A DNA stretch of 64,000 bases from Bryobacterales bacterium (lineage in GTDB: Bacteria > Acidobacteriota > Terriglobia > Bryobacterales > Bryobacteraceae), in contig PLRS01000116.1 in assembly GCA_003164035.1 (NCBI GenBank), forward strand, positions 20,172 to 84,171. The letters are read 5' to 3'. The notes beneath the pieces were generated by a model. The model was not told the origin of the DNA and ran no database searches. It worked only from the letters and a program-made list of their open reading frames with translations. Below are positions 34,919 through 44,680 of the stretch, one piece after another. The position numbers were made by a program, and so were the translations under genes. Each line of letters opens with the position of its first letter. The first letter of the stretch is position 1.

Positions 34919-36037
34919 CTAAAACGCAAGCTGGAACTCGATCCGGACGGTCGCAACCGTATCCACCGGTTTTTCGTATTCGATCGCGGGACGAAACCGA
35001 ATACCCGTCGCGGCTTTTGTGGCGCTTTCATCCAATCCGTGTCCCAGGCCGTGGAGCACGCGCAGTACGCGGGCTGGGCCAGAAGCAGGAAACAACATTT
35101 CCAACGTAACTTCTCCTTCAATCTGAAGGCGGCGCGCCTCATCGGAATAGACGGGACGTGGCTTTTGGAGGATTTCGAGGGCGGCCGAGCGACTGTCGGA
35201 GGATTTCGGGCGGATCGCGGAAGCGAAGGGCATGGCGGTAACGGTCCCAAACTGCGATTGTTCTACGGTCGGCTTGGCTGACGGTTTGGTTATGCCGGGA
35301 TCGAGTGAGGCGAACGCACCAGTGCCGGCGACGGGAGGGCGCGCCGGCGTCTCGGCACCCGCCCGTGACGCGGTGCGATCCCCGAAAGTGCCGGTCGAAC
35401 GCTCGCCGGGCATGGCGCGAACTGGGCCTCCGGCGGGCGATGCACAGAAACCCGCGGAGGCGACCTGCGTATGGCTTGGCGTTACTGGCGCTGGGGTGCG
35501 AGGTCCTTCAAGGCTTCCAATCTGCACACGGCCAGCATCCGGAGTATGGCTCGGAGTGGCAGCCGACGCGCTACTGAAGGAAGACGCCGCAGCAGCAGGT
35601 TGCAGGCGAGGAGTGCCCGTTTCCGCGGTGCTCACCGTGCCGAATCCCGCCGGCTTCACCGGATTAGGTGGCCGGAAGGTTGGCGAAGGGCCGAGTGGAA
35701 GTATTGCTATGGATGGGCGAGGCGGCTCCAGAGTCGGCATCGGAGCCGGAGGGGTTGGGATCGAAGGCAGAATGGAAGGGTGGGGAGCCGGCAGGTCGGG
35801 GATTCGGGCAGGCGCTAGGAGCCTCACCACCGGTTTCTGGTGAGCAGGAGTGGGGGTCGATGCCTGGGGGACGGTTTCGGCAAGGTACAAGGGCGTGACG
35901 CGAAGTTGCCGTGGAACTCTCTCGGGGAATGTGATGCTGAAGATCAATATCGCGGCACAGGCGTGCAGAATTGCGCTTCCCACAAAGGCGGGGGAAGATA
36001 TCTTCCTGCGGCGTGCCGTGAGCGGTATTTCAAGCAT
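34919..36037 (-). CDS. TonB-family energy transducer
   Basis: 372 residues. A cytoplasmic start is followed by one transmembrane helix (FVGSAILHACAAILIFSITF, about residues 18-38), a long Pro/Ala/Ser-rich periplasmic spacer (residues 50-285) and a C-terminal TonB domain: KPRPVYSDEARRLQIEGEVT, PARVLRVLHGLGHGLDESA and RFRPAIEYEKPV. AGGAA lies ahead of the ATG. Its start is 94 bases inside the end of the upstream polymerase gene. TonB proteins pass proton-motive energy to outer-membrane transporters; the partner is not in the window. Confidence 0.82.
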   Translation of the reverse strand: MLEIPLTARRRKISSPAFVGSAILHACAAILIFSITFPERVPRQLRVTPLYLAETVPQASTPTPAHQKPVVRLLAPARIPDLPAPHPSILPSIPTPPAPMPTLEPPRPSIAILPLGPSPTFRPPNPVKPAGFGTVSTAETGTPRLQPAAAASSFSSASAATPSHTPDAGRVQIGSLEGPRTPAPVTPSHTQVASAGFCASPAGGPVRAMPGERSTGTFGDRTASRAGAETPARPPVAGTGAFASLDPGITKPSAKPTVEQSQFGTVTAMPFASAIRPKSSDSRSAALEILQKPRPVYSDEARRLQIEGEVTLEMLFPASGPARVLRVLHGLGHGLDESATKAATGIRFRPAIEYEKPVDTVATVRIEFQLAF

Positions 36038-38430
36038 GGCGGTTCCTGACTCAAACTGACGTTCTTCTCCTCCTGGAGCCTGACCTGACGCAACAGAATG
36101 GTGCCTTCAATCCGTCGGGTCCCCAGCGCCCGGTGGTAACCCAGAACAACGCGAACTGTGTCAGCGGGCGCCGGGAAGTGCCATTCCCCGGCGGCCCACT
36201 CGTCCGAGGCTGACAATTCCTGGTCCTCACCCTGGTTGACAAACCAATGCAGGCCTGTTTGCTTCGGCAGATCGCTAGTTCGGTACTGATAGCGAAGGAC
36301 GTACTGCGCTCCCTTGCTCAAATCCACATAGTGGTCCAGGAATTCGCAGTTCTCAGGCTCTTTACCAGAAAAGGAAACTTCGAGGGCCGGGGCAGTGCTC
36401 AGGGTCCGGGCGGCAATTGCACAACCGGTCGCGGGAATCCGCCAATCGAAAGCGTGACCCAGCAACGGCTGCCGAAAATCGCCGTTGATGAGGATCCCGG
36501 GTTTCGAGGTCTCATACGGCACCAGGCGGCGCGACGCCAATTCATTCCAGGTCTGGCGGGCCGGCTGGAATTGGCCGGCATCGAGGGCGCGATCGATATA
36601 ACTCAACAGTACTTCGCGGTCGTCTTCACTGGCGTTAGTCGCGATACGAACGGCAACCGGTCCGGTATCTGCCAGGCGGTCCTTGCCAATCAGATATGCC
36701 ATAAATTCCCGCTCGACCAGGAGTCTTGAACCCACTACTCTTTGAAAGACGGCTTGCGCGTCGTCGGTTAGGGTGAAACAGAGATCGAACAATGGGCTCA
36801 GCCCACCGTATGAGATGCCGGTTGCGACTCGCGCCCATCGCCAGAACTGATCCGGCCGATTGGCTCGGAAGTAGAAATTCGCAAGCGCCCAAGCAGGGGT
36901 ATATTGCCTGTCCCGTCGGGCCGCCTCGAGCAAGTTGGTCTCAGCACCCGTGTTGTCGCCGGCAGCTTCCATTTGGGATGCGAGCGCGATCCGGGCTGAT
37001 GTCAGAAACGGATTCAGTGCGACGGCGTACCGCAGATGCTGTACAGCGTGTTCCGGGTCGATCTGCGCGAGCCCAAAGTGATATTCGGGCTGTTCGGGCC
37101 AGAGAGCGATGGCATGCGAAACGCCTTCTGGCGTGCCACGATGGTAAAGCGTGTCGGCCCATCCGATCCTTAGGGACTGATAAATGCCTAGGGCGAAAAT
37201 CGGCAGCGACAGCGCCGCAATTGTCCTGATGGGTAGAGTTGGCACACAGCTCGCGCTGATTGCGCCGCGTTCGATTCGGCGCCGTTCAAAGCCGTAACCC
37301 GAAAGAACACCGATGAGAACGAAGATCCAGGCGGCGAGCCCCAGCCGCACAAACGGGTAGTCCACCAACGAGTGGGCAAATACCGCGATGACTCCCAGCC
37401 CCCAGACCGAGCGTAAGGCGGACGGCAAACAGAAAAGCAGCAGGGCCAACATCAAGGCAAATGCAGGCAGACCGCCTTCGGCCGCCCACTGAACCCATTC
37501 GTTGTGAGCGTGGTTGGCCACCGCTCCGGTATCGATGATGGCATATGGCTTGTATGCGGAGGGCCATGTGCCCAGGCCGAATCCATGAAGGGGCTGGGCA
37601 CGAACCATGGCGATTGACGATTCGACGAATTCCCGGCGGACTGCATAGGGGTCTTGTTGGCCGCTAAGCCGATCCCAAAGATACTGATAGCCTACGATCG
37701 CCGTGAATGCCGCCGCCAGAACGGCGAATTCAACCCAACGGCGCCCGACGGCTTCTTTGTCCGCACGCCGCCACAGCAGAAATGCCAATGCCGATTCGGC
37801 GATCACAATGCCCGTTCCGGCGCGGGATCCGCTGGCAATCACCGAGGCAACGAGAGCGGCTGCAACAACGATATATGCCTTCGAGTGTTGTCGATCCTTG
37901 AAGGCCAGTGCCAGCGATATCGGCAGCAGGAGTTGTACAAAGGAGGCGTAGTCGTTCTGCGAAACGAAGGGCCCGATGACGAGAGAGCTATAGCCCGATG
38001 CGAATAGCCAAAATACCCGGCCATCGGATGTGAAGAGTTGAATCACCCCGAGTAGACAAATGACGGCGCCCACGATCAGAATAGCTTTCAAGAATGAGAG
38101 ACGCTCGCTGCGGGTGCCGCATACTCCGTGCCCCAACCATACCAGACAGGCTGCGGAAAGCCAGTACAGAAGTGCCTCGGTGGTGTCCGACTTCACTATC
38201 GTCCAGTGGAAGCAAAGCTGCAGTACCGCCCAGAGAGCCATGCTCGCCGGAAAGAGCATCACAATTCCGCCGCCCGGACTACGCTTCCGTATCGCGACGC
38301 GCAGCGACAGGGCAGCACCGAAAAGGAGTATCATTGCTTCTAAAGCGCTTATGGCCCATCGCTCCTTCACCCACACTGTCAACAGGGCAAAAGCCAGAAT
38401 TCCGATCAGAATGTGACGAAGTCTGCACAT
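35944..38430 (-). CDS. O-antigen ligase/polymerase (Wzy-like) with TPR-like C-terminal half
   Basis: 828 residues. The first 430 residues have about 12 membrane helices and a Wzy/WaaL-type periplasmic loop (HGFGLGTWPSAYKPYAIIDT, VANHAHNEWVQWAAEGG). The second half is soluble with TPR-like helices (residues 445-620), then a beta-sandwich-like region (CEFLDHYVDLSKGAQYVLRY). The C-terminal 31 codons overlap tonB. This is one of two polymerase/ligase candidates in the locus; the long soluble tail sets it apart. Confidence 0.75.
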   Translation of the reverse strand: MCRLRHILIGILAFALLTVWVKERWAISALEAMILLFGAALSLRVAIRKRSPGGGIVMLFPASMALWAVLQLCFHWTIVKSDTTEALLYWLSAACLVWLGHGVCGTRSERLSFLKAILIVGAVICLLGVIQLFTSDGRVFWLFASGYSSLVIGPFVSQNDYASFVQLLLPISLALAFKDRQHSKAYIVVAAALVASVIASGSRAGTGIVIAESALAFLLWRRADKEAVGRRWVEFAVLAAAFTAIVGYQYLWDRLSGQQDPYAVRREFVESSIAMVRAQPLHGFGLGTWPSAYKPYAIIDTGAVANHAHNEWVQWAAEGGLPAFALMLALLLFCLPSALRSVWGLGVIAVFAHSLVDYPFVRLGLAAWIFVLIGVLSGYGFERRRIERGAISASCVPTLPIRTIAALSLPIFALGIYQSLRIGWADTLYHRGTPEGVSHAIALWPEQPEYHFGLAQIDPEHAVQHLRYAVALNPFLTSARIALASQMEAAGDNTGAETNLLEAARRDRQYTPAWALANFYFRANRPDQFWRWARVATGISYGGLSPLFDLCFTLTDDAQAVFQRVVGSRLLVEREFMAYLIGKDRLADTGPVAVRIATNASEDDREVLLSYIDRALDAGQFQPARQTWNELASRRLVPYETSKPGILINGDFRQPLLGHAFDWRIPATGCAIAARTLSTAPALEVSFSGKEPENCEFLDHYVDLSKGAQYVLRYQYRTSDLPKQTGLHWFVNQGEDQELSASDEWAAGEWHFPAPADTVRVVLGYHRALGTRRIEGTILLRQVRLQEEKNVSLSQEPPCLKYRSRHAAGRYLPPPLWEAQFCTPVPRY

Positions 38431-38439
38431 GGCTCTAGA

Positions 38440-38964
38440 TTATGTTGTGAGCTGATCGGGATAGCCGGCAAGCACCGAATGATATGGCGAGTTCGTCCTT
38501 GGTTTCACCGAAAGATGCCTCGTGGGGACTTCCGGCTCCCACGCGGCTCTTGATAGACATCCGCGTCCGACAAGACGGATTAATGAGTATTCACCAGGTA
38601 CCCGTTGTTGACCGTTGAACCCAGTGGCAGTGATCCGGGTCCGGGTAGCTCCCAGGCCGGCCGGCGCTCCCAGGCTGCCCGTATCACCGGATGGTGTCGA
38701 TTGCGAACGACTGAACCAAACGATGACGACCATCACCAGGACGGCGGCGATCGCCATTCCGAGGGTTAGGAGAAGACGCCGGTAAATGCTCTCTACGTCG
38801 TTCATGCGGATCAGAGATCCGCCAAACTTCACATATCGCGCGTTGCAGTCGTGGCAGCGGCGCATACTGCATCCTAATAGAGCGAGAAGCCGCTCCGCGG
38901 TTTGGCGGCGACGCGAGCGGTGGAGACGTGGGGAAAGACACTGGGGGCATGCGGTAGTGGTCAT
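38440..38964 (-). CDS. Small zinc-ribbon membrane protein
   Basis: 174 residues. The N-terminal CPQCLSPRLHRS ... SMRRCHDCNARYVKFGG is a CxxC...CxxC zinc ribbon. One transmembrane helix follows (LLLTLGMAIAAVLVMVVIVW, residues 64-84). The remaining 85 residues are low-complexity and do not resemble a domain. It lies 9 bases upstream of the polymerase gene, so it is probably in the same transcript. Function unknown. Confidence 0.55.
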   Translation of the reverse strand: MTTTACPQCLSPRLHRSRRRQTAERLLALLGCSMRRCHDCNARYVKFGGSLIRMNDVESIYRRLLLTLGMAIAAVLVMVVIVWFSRSQSTPSGDTGSLGAPAGLGATRTRITATGFNGQQRVPGEYSLIRLVGRGCLSRAAWEPEVPTRHLSVKPRTNSPYHSVLAGYPDQLTT

Positions 38965-39123
38965 CGGGTATCCCTTGCCACCTTCAACCTTTCAGGGCGA
39001 AGGGGGTTGAACTTGTTTAGAGCAAAGCCTGGCGTCGCTTAACCCATACTGATGGACCAGGCGAATGAGTGCGGTTACGGCGAATCGGAGTTATCTTCCG
39101 AAGCTCACCCGGCCAGGCAACCG

Positions 39124-39372
39124 TTAGAAGGGGGCTGCGGGCTTCTTGCCCAGTTCGGACAGGAGGCGTCGCAGGGTAGGAGACGATAGTACTGCGTCAA
39201 ACGCTCGCGGCCGGCGACATGCCAGGCCACGACCCGAACTTAGTTTTCTGGACTTCTTGCTTTGTCGCCTGAGTTCTATGAATTCCTTTCCAGCGTTGAC
39301 CCCAACCTTTGTGGTGCGGGTACGGATCTTGTCGTTCCGGATCTCTTGCGTCGGCGTTGGTATTGTTTCCAT
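39124..39372 (-). CDS. Small basic hypothetical protein
   Basis: 82 residues from ATG 39372, which lies 1 base past the wecB stop (an in-frame TTG is 15 bases further up). Rich in Arg/Lys (RNDKIRTRTTKVGV, LRRQSKKSRKL). Coding status rests on tight spacing only; I recognise no family. Confidence 0.35.
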   Translation of the reverse strand: METIPTPTQEIRNDKIRTRTTKVGVNAGKEFIELRRQSKKSRKLSSGRGLACRRPRAFDAVLSSPTLRRLLSELGKKPAAPF

Positions 39373-39373
39373 G

Positions 39374-40507
39374 TCAGGCCCTTTCAAGCGCGGAGGCCAA
39401 GCGAGCAGGTAATTCGGGTACCTCCTGATTCACAAGGACGGCCACAATGCGTTCGGCGGCGTGGCCGTCCCATTTCTCGGGGATGGCGCCCGGGCGAGTG
39501 TGCCCGTCCAGAATCGAGTTCGCTTCGCGTAGGATGCGTTGCGGGTCGGTTCCGACCAGCACGTTGGTCCCGATTTCGCACGTGATTGGGCGTTCAGTGT
39601 TGGAACGCATCGTCAGGCAGGGTATTCCCAACACAGTGCTCTCCTCCTGGATGCCACCGCTGTCGGTGAGGACCATGCGGGAGCGGGCAACCAGGCCGAG
39701 GAACGGGAGATAGCTCATCGGCTCGACGTTTCGGATGCGGGGATGGAGTTCGATCTCCTTTAGCCGGGGTGCTGTACGGGGGTGGACGGGAAAGATAACC
39801 GGAATGTGGTCCGCGATTGCGTTGATTGCGCGCATGATGGGGGCGAGGCGGTCCAGCGAATCCACGTTGGCGGGTCGATGGAGGGTGAGAACGGCATACC
39901 CACCTTGAGCAAGGCCGTCCGGCAGCGGCAGTTGGCGAGCGCGATTGATCTGCTGGAGCAGGGTATCGATCATAGTATTGCCGACGAAGTGGATCTTGTC
40001 GGCGGCGACACCCTCGCTCCGCAGATTCTCGTCGGCCATGATATCGGTTGTGAACAGGAGATCCGAAATCGCGTCCGTGCAGAGGCGGTTGATCTCTTCA
40101 GGCATGGACATGTCGCGCGACCGAAGGCCGGCCTCGACGTGAGCGACGCGGACGCCGAGTTTCTTGGCGGTGATGGCGCAGGCGACCGTCGAGTTCACGT
40201 CTCCGACGACGATCACCCAATCCGGCCGATGTTCCAGACACGCCGGTTCAAAAGCCATCATGATGCGAGCGGTCTGCTCGGCATGGGAACCAGAGCCTAC
40301 CTCCAGGTTGATGCCGGGCGCCGGGATACCGAGATCGCGGAAGAAGTCGTCCGACATGTTCCGGCTGTAGTGCTGTCCGGTATGGACGAGGAGCAGATCG
40401 GCGGGGGAATGCCGGTTTCGCATCGCGGAGAACGCCCTGTGAATAGGGGCAATCTTCATGAAGTTCGGACGTGCCCCGGCTACTAATAGGTATTTCGTTG
40501 AGGACAT
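39374..40507 (-). CDS. wecB: UDP-N-acetylglucosamine 2-epimerase (non-hydrolysing)
   Basis: 377 residues, the usual length. Converts UDP-GlcNAc to UDP-ManNAc in the cytoplasm. Motifs: LLVAGARPNFMKIAPI, HTGQHYSRNMSDDFF, VVGDVNSTVACA, HVEAGLRSRD, VTLHRPANVD and the nucleotide loop DSGGIQEESTVLGIPCLTMR. Follows the membrane 4,6-dehydratase by 26 bases on the same strand. Supplies an amino sugar precursor for the EPS repeat unit. Confidence 0.93.
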   Translation of the reverse strand: MSSTKYLLVAGARPNFMKIAPIHRAFSAMRNRHSPADLLLVHTGQHYSRNMSDDFFRDLGIPAPGINLEVGSGSHAEQTARIMMAFEPACLEHRPDWVIVVGDVNSTVACAITAKKLGVRVAHVEAGLRSRDMSMPEEINRLCTDAISDLLFTTDIMADENLRSEGVAADKIHFVGNTMIDTLLQQINRARQLPLPDGLAQGGYAVLTLHRPANVDSLDRLAPIMRAINAIADHIPVIFPVHPRTAPRLKEIELHPRIRNVEPMSYLPFLGLVARSRMVLTDSGGIQEESTVLGIPCLTMRSNTERPITCEIGTNVLVGTDPQRILREANSILDGHTRPGAIPEKWDGHAAERIVAVLVNQEVPELPARLASALERA

Positions 40508-40533
40508 CGGAAGAGGACGAGAATCAGCGGACG

Positions 40534-42447
40534 TCAGCTAGCCTTTGCGACGGGATGGTGTTCACGGGTCTCTATAACCCGCTTCAAGAGGTCCATGCTC
40601 GGACTGTAGTCGAGCACGATGTCTTTCAAGGCCAGGACCAGTCGCCCGACATCGCGACTCTTACAGATTTGTCTCAAAAGACTGAGCCATGCCAACATGT
40701 CGCCCTCCTGCATGCCATTGCCTACGTAAATGCGGATCTTTTCATGGGTGGTGGGAGCGGTGTCCTCGATCAGCGTGCTCAACTCTTCATAGAGTTTCTC
40801 GCCGGGACGCATCCCCGTGAATTCAATCTTGATGTCTTCGTCCGGCTTCCGGCCCGATAAAAGAATCAGGTTCCGAGCTAAGTCGACGATTTTGACCGGC
40901 TCTCCCATGTCTAGCACGCATATCTGTCCGCCCTCGCCAATGACCGCGGCTTGCAGCACAAGCTGACAGGCTTCGGGAATGGTCATGAAGAAGCGCCGCA
41001 TGTCGGGATGCGTCACTGTTACCGGCCCGCCGCCCGCGATCTGTTCCTTGAAGATGGGGATGACACTGCCGTTCGAACCGAGCACGTTGCCGAAGCGAAC
41101 CGCGACGTACCTGGTTCGCCCATTTTGCAGGGCGAGCAGCAGCAGTTCAGCGATCCGCTTGGTGGCGCCCATCACGTTGGTAGGACGAACAGCCTTGTCG
41201 GAGGAGATCATGACGAAGTCTTCGACTCCCCACTCCGTCGCCGCGTCGGCCACGTTATAGGTACCAAAGACGTTGTTTTCGACGGCCTCAAATATGTGCG
41301 CCTCCATCATCGGGACGTGCTTGTACGCAGCGGCATGGTAGATGACGGATGGGGAGTACTGGCGCAGCACTTCATCCAGGCGAGCCCGGTTCTGGATGCT
41401 ACCGATTTCGGGATAGAACGGGACCTCGGGGAATGCTCGGTGCATCTCACGGTCGATTTCGAACAGCGGTGATTCAGCGATTTCGAAACCTACGATGCCG
41501 GCGGGGTGGAAACGCGCGATCTGGCGGCACAGTTCGGAACCAATCGAACCGGCGGCCCCGGTGACGAGGACGACCTTGCCTTCGAGGTTGACGCGGATTT
41601 CGCCTTCTTCGAGGTGGACAGGGTTGCGGCCGAGGAGGTCTTCGACGGCGACATCCCGGATCTGTGCGGCGAGGACGTTCCCCTCAATGATTTCGGCAAG
41701 ACCTGGGACGGTCTTGTAGGTCACCCCGGCTTGATGACAACGGCTAAGAATAGTTGTCATCTCGGCGCCACTGGCAGAAGGCAGGGCGATGAGAACCGTT
41801 TCGATAGCCTCAGCAGCGACGATGGAGGCCAGGGCAGCGCCGTTGCTGAAGACCTTTACCCGACGGATGAGGCGGCCAACCTTTGCAGCATCGTCATCGA
41901 TGAAACCAACGATCTGATAAGACAGCGCCGGATTCCGTTGTATCTCGCAGAGTAGAGTGACTCCAGCATCACCGGCCCCATAGATCAAAGTCCGCTTCTT
42001 CGGACCCCTATTCTGCAATCGGGAGAAGTCGAACGCCGACTTCACTAACAAGCGAGCTCCCGCAGTGAGCCCAAGGCAAAGGAGGAAATCCAGGGAATAG
42101 ATGGAACGAGGGAACCCCAGAGGGGCGATCAAAACGAGGGTGAGGCAGCCGAGGACAGATCCAGCCAGATTTGCGGCTGCGACACGGGCCAAGTCCTGAA
42201 CGCAAGCATAGCGCCACCACCCGCGATCCAGCTTGAGGAGATGAAAGACAAGAACTTTGGCCGGTATCCAGACAGAGATCCCGGCCAGCAGGTGGGCTCG
42301 GAAGAACGGCGGCACGATGAAATCAAACCGCAACAGGAATGCTATGGTTCCAGAGGCAGCAATTATCGCGAGTTGAACCGCGCGCGATGCCCAGCGCGTG
42401 TGATAGATCAGATGGTGGGTGGCGCGTTGGATAAGTGGGGGTGACAT
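40534..42447 (-). CDS. Membrane-bound nucleotide-sugar 4,6-dehydratase (CapD/WbpM/FlaA1 type)
   Basis: 637 residues from ATG 42447, which has AAGGAAG 8-14 bases upstream. Four membrane helices occupy about residues 15-130. A first nucleotide-binding domain (GAGDAGVTLLCEI) is followed by the catalytic domain with TGAAGSIGSELCRQI (about residue 285) and SSDKAVRPTNVMGATKR, the SxK catalytic signature of this subgroup. It most likely makes a UDP-4-keto-6-deoxy-GlcNAc, the substrate for the DegT aminotransferase 13 bases upstream. Confidence 0.9.
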   Translation of the reverse strand: MSPPLIQRATHHLIYHTRWASRAVQLAIIAASGTIAFLLRFDFIVPPFFRAHLLAGISVWIPAKVLVFHLLKLDRGWWRYACVQDLARVAAANLAGSVLGCLTLVLIAPLGFPRSIYSLDFLLCLGLTAGARLLVKSAFDFSRLQNRGPKKRTLIYGAGDAGVTLLCEIQRNPALSYQIVGFIDDDAAKVGRLIRRVKVFSNGAALASIVAAEAIETVLIALPSASGAEMTTILSRCHQAGVTYKTVPGLAEIIEGNVLAAQIRDVAVEDLLGRNPVHLEEGEIRVNLEGKVVLVTGAAGSIGSELCRQIARFHPAGIVGFEIAESPLFEIDREMHRAFPEVPFYPEIGSIQNRARLDEVLRQYSPSVIYHAAAYKHVPMMEAHIFEAVENNVFGTYNVADAATEWGVEDFVMISSDKAVRPTNVMGATKRIAELLLLALQNGRTRYVAVRFGNVLGSNGSVIPIFKEQIAGGGPVTVTHPDMRRFFMTIPEACQLVLQAAVIGEGGQICVLDMGEPVKIVDLARNLILLSGRKPDEDIKIEFTGMRPGEKLYEELSTLIEDTAPTTHEKIRIYVGNGMQEGDMLAWLSLLRQICKSRDVGRLVLALKDIVLDYSPSMDLLKRVIETREHHPVAKAS

Positions 42448-42460
42448 GCAAACGACTTCC

Positions 42461-43627
42461 TTAGGCGATGGCCTCAGGCTCCATCTCGAACTCCAGTAAT
42501 GGCTTGGCATTGCCAGCAGCCCGGACCTGGTTGATGACGTAAAGCTGATCTTCGCGAGAGAGGCTGCTCGAACTGGGAAGGCAGATGCCACGACGGAAGA
42601 GGTCGGCGGCAATCTCTCCGCCATAGCATTCGCATCCAGCGTACAAGCGTTGCAAATGCATGGGCTTCCAGACGGGACGCGATTCGACGTTTGCTTGATC
42701 GAGCACCCGGATCAGTACATCCCGAGAGCAGCCGAAGTGCTCTTCTTTGATGAGGAAGCAGCTTAACCAATTTGTGTGGACGCCAAAAGATGCCTGAGGC
42801 ATGAGCGAGATGCCGGGGAGATCGGCGAACGCGTCCCTATAGCGGAAGGCGATGGCGCGGCGCTGCTGGACACGAAGGTCGAGCGCCTCTAACTGACCTC
42901 GGCCGACACCCGCCAACACGTTGCTCATGCGGTAGTTGTAACCGAGTTCGGAGTGTTCGTATGCGAGGCCGGGATCGCGAGCCTGCTGGGACCAGAAGCG
43001 TGCCTTATCGACCCAGGCTTGGTTCCGGGAGACGAGCATGCCGCCGCCTGTGGTGGTGATGATCTTGTTTCCGTTGAAAGAGTAAGCGCCGATGTCGCCG
43101 AGCGTCCCGGCCGGCTTTCCCCTGTAGAGTGTGCCAACCGCTTCAGCGGCGTCCTCGATCACAGCGATTCCGTATTGGGCGCAGGCATGGAGGATGGGGT
43201 CCATATCGGCACTTTGGCCATAAAGGTGGACTACCACCAGCGCCTTGGGGAGGCGGTTCAATGCCACCCGGTACCGCAAGGCGCAGGACAGGACATCGGG
43301 ATCCAGGTTCCAAGTTGCGCGGTCGCTATCCACAAACACCGGCATGCCACCTTGGTAAACGATGGCGTTGGCGGCCGCAGCGAAGGTAAGGGTGGAACAG
43401 AACACTTCATCGCCGGGACCGACTCCTACCAGGCGCAACGCGAGGTGCAAGGCGGCAGTTCCGCTGGCCAGGGCGACAGATGGGAGGCCGACGAGCGCCC
43501 CGAATTCGCGCTCGAAAGCGGTCAGATTGGGCCCGACGGTGGAGAGCCAATTTGTGGCGAAGGCTTCGCGGACGTAGATTTGCTCTCTGCCGCCCATGTG
43601 GGGGACGGAGAGGAGAATTCGTTTCAC
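42461..43627 (-). CDS. DegT/DnrJ/EryC1-family nucleotide-sugar aminotransferase
   Basis: 388 residues from GTG 43627 (AGAGG 6 bases upstream; a longer frame has no site). PLP-dependent; transfers an amino group to a keto-sugar nucleotide. IPL.PHMGG-type start, ALASGTAALHLALRLVG, VVHLYGQSADM, IEDAAEAVGTLYRG, and the Schiff-base lysine in AYSFNGNKIITTTGGGM (about residue 195). With the 4,6-dehydratase downstream it should give a UDP-4-amino-4,6-dideoxy sugar. The acyl-module genes directly upstream could then acylate that amine. Confidence 0.92.
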   Translation of the reverse strand: MKRILLSVPHMGGREQIYVREAFATNWLSTVGPNLTAFEREFGALVGLPSVALASGTAALHLALRLVGVGPGDEVFCSTLTFAAAANAIVYQGGMPVFVDSDRATWNLDPDVLSCALRYRVALNRLPKALVVVHLYGQSADMDPILHACAQYGIAVIEDAAEAVGTLYRGKPAGTLGDIGAYSFNGNKIITTTGGGMLVSRNQAWVDKARFWSQQARDPGLAYEHSELGYNYRMSNVLAGVGRGQLEALDLRVQQRRAIAFRYRDAFADLPGISLMPQASFGVHTNWLSCFLIKEEHFGCSRDVLIRVLDQANVESRPVWKPMHLQRLYAGCECYGGEIAADLFRRGICLPSSSSLSREDQLYVINQVRAAGNAKPLLEFEMEPEAIA

Positions 43628-43640
43628 GAGGAGCCTCTCG

Positions 43641-44657
43641 TTACGCCCACCGTATGAGGGTCGCCCCCCATGAATAGCCGACCCCAAAGCCGACCAACAT
43701 CACATGATGACCGGGCTGAAGACGCCCTTCCTCCGCCGCCTGTCTCAGCGCAATGGGGATCGTGCAGGAAACGGTGTTTCCACAGTGGCACATACCTACG
43801 AAGAATCGCTCGGCGGGGATCTTTAGCTTCTTCCTGAGGTGCTCCAGCATGTACTGGTTTGCCTGGTGGAAAACGAATAGGTCGATATCGTTGAGACTCT
43901 TGCCAGTGCGGGCCAGCAATTCCAGCACTACCTTGGGGACCACCCGAAGAGTGAAGCCGAAAATCTCCGGCCCATTCATGTAGAGGTTCCCCTCGCTCCG
44001 CAGGTTGCCGTCCGAATCAAGGGTAGCCTCGTCACCTGCGGGCGCCACCCGCTGCCTCATCCCGCCAGCAGGCACGATCAGGTTCTTGGCGCCGCAGCCA
44101 TCCGTCCCGTACACGAAGGGGCCGATGAACTCATCATAGGTAGCCACGCCACGCACGAGAGTCGCCGCGCCAGCATCCCCGAACAGTGTTCGAACGCTCT
44201 TGTCTTTGGGGTGAATGAACTTGCTGTAGGTTTCGCCGGTCACGAAAAGCACATTTGTCGCCTGGTCGGTTTCAACGAGGGCCTTTGCGAGACCAAGACC
44301 GTAAACGTAGCCCGAACACCCCAGGTTGAAGTCTAATGCTCCGGCGGAAGTCGGTATGCCGAGCCGCTCTTGCATGACGCAGGCGGTTGTCGGCAGGAAA
44401 TGGTCCGGGCTTTGCGTGCAGAACAGGATGTAGTCGATATCCGCGGGGCTGCAGACCCCACTATCAAACAGTTTCTGCGCAGCCGCAACTCCCAGGTCGG
44501 ACGAACACTGATCGTCGGCGGCAATCCAGCGTCCGGCGATGCCGGTCTTCTCCTCGATCTTCTCCAGACTCCACTCGGGGAACTCAGCCACCAAGTGCTC
44601 ATTTGTCAAGCATCGCTCAGGGAAGTGGTATTCGATTGCTGCAACAACTGCTTTCAT
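43641..44657 (-). CDS. 3-oxoacyl-ACP synthase III (FabH-like), second copy
   Basis: 338 residues from ATG 44657. KAS III enzymes condense an acyl-CoA primer with malonyl-ACP. The triad is intact: Cys in FNLGCSGYVYGL, His in FVFHQAN, Asn in CGNTVS. GFGVGYSWGATLIRWA is the conserved end. It is paralogous to the KAS III at 46093-47199 but not a close copy. Lying between a NeuD-like acyltransferase and DegT, it probably makes a special short or branched acyl group rather than serving general lipid synthesis. Confidence 0.88.
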   Translation of the reverse strand: MKAVVAAIEYHFPERCLTNEHLVAEFPEWSLEKIEEKTGIAGRWIAADDQCSSDLGVAAAQKLFDSGVCSPADIDYILFCTQSPDHFLPTTACVMQERLGIPTSAGALDFNLGCSGYVYGLGLAKALVETDQATNVLFVTGETYSKFIHPKDKSVRTLFGDAGAATLVRGVATYDEFIGPFVYGTDGCGAKNLIVPAGGMRQRVAPAGDEATLDSDGNLRSEGNLYMNGPEIFGFTLRVVPKVVLELLARTGKSLNDIDLFVFHQANQYMLEHLRKKLKIPAERFFVGMCHCGNTVSCTIPIALRQAAEEGRLQPGHHVMLVGFGVGYSWGATLIRWA

Positions 44658-44680
44658 GAAGATTCTCGGCGAACGGGTAG

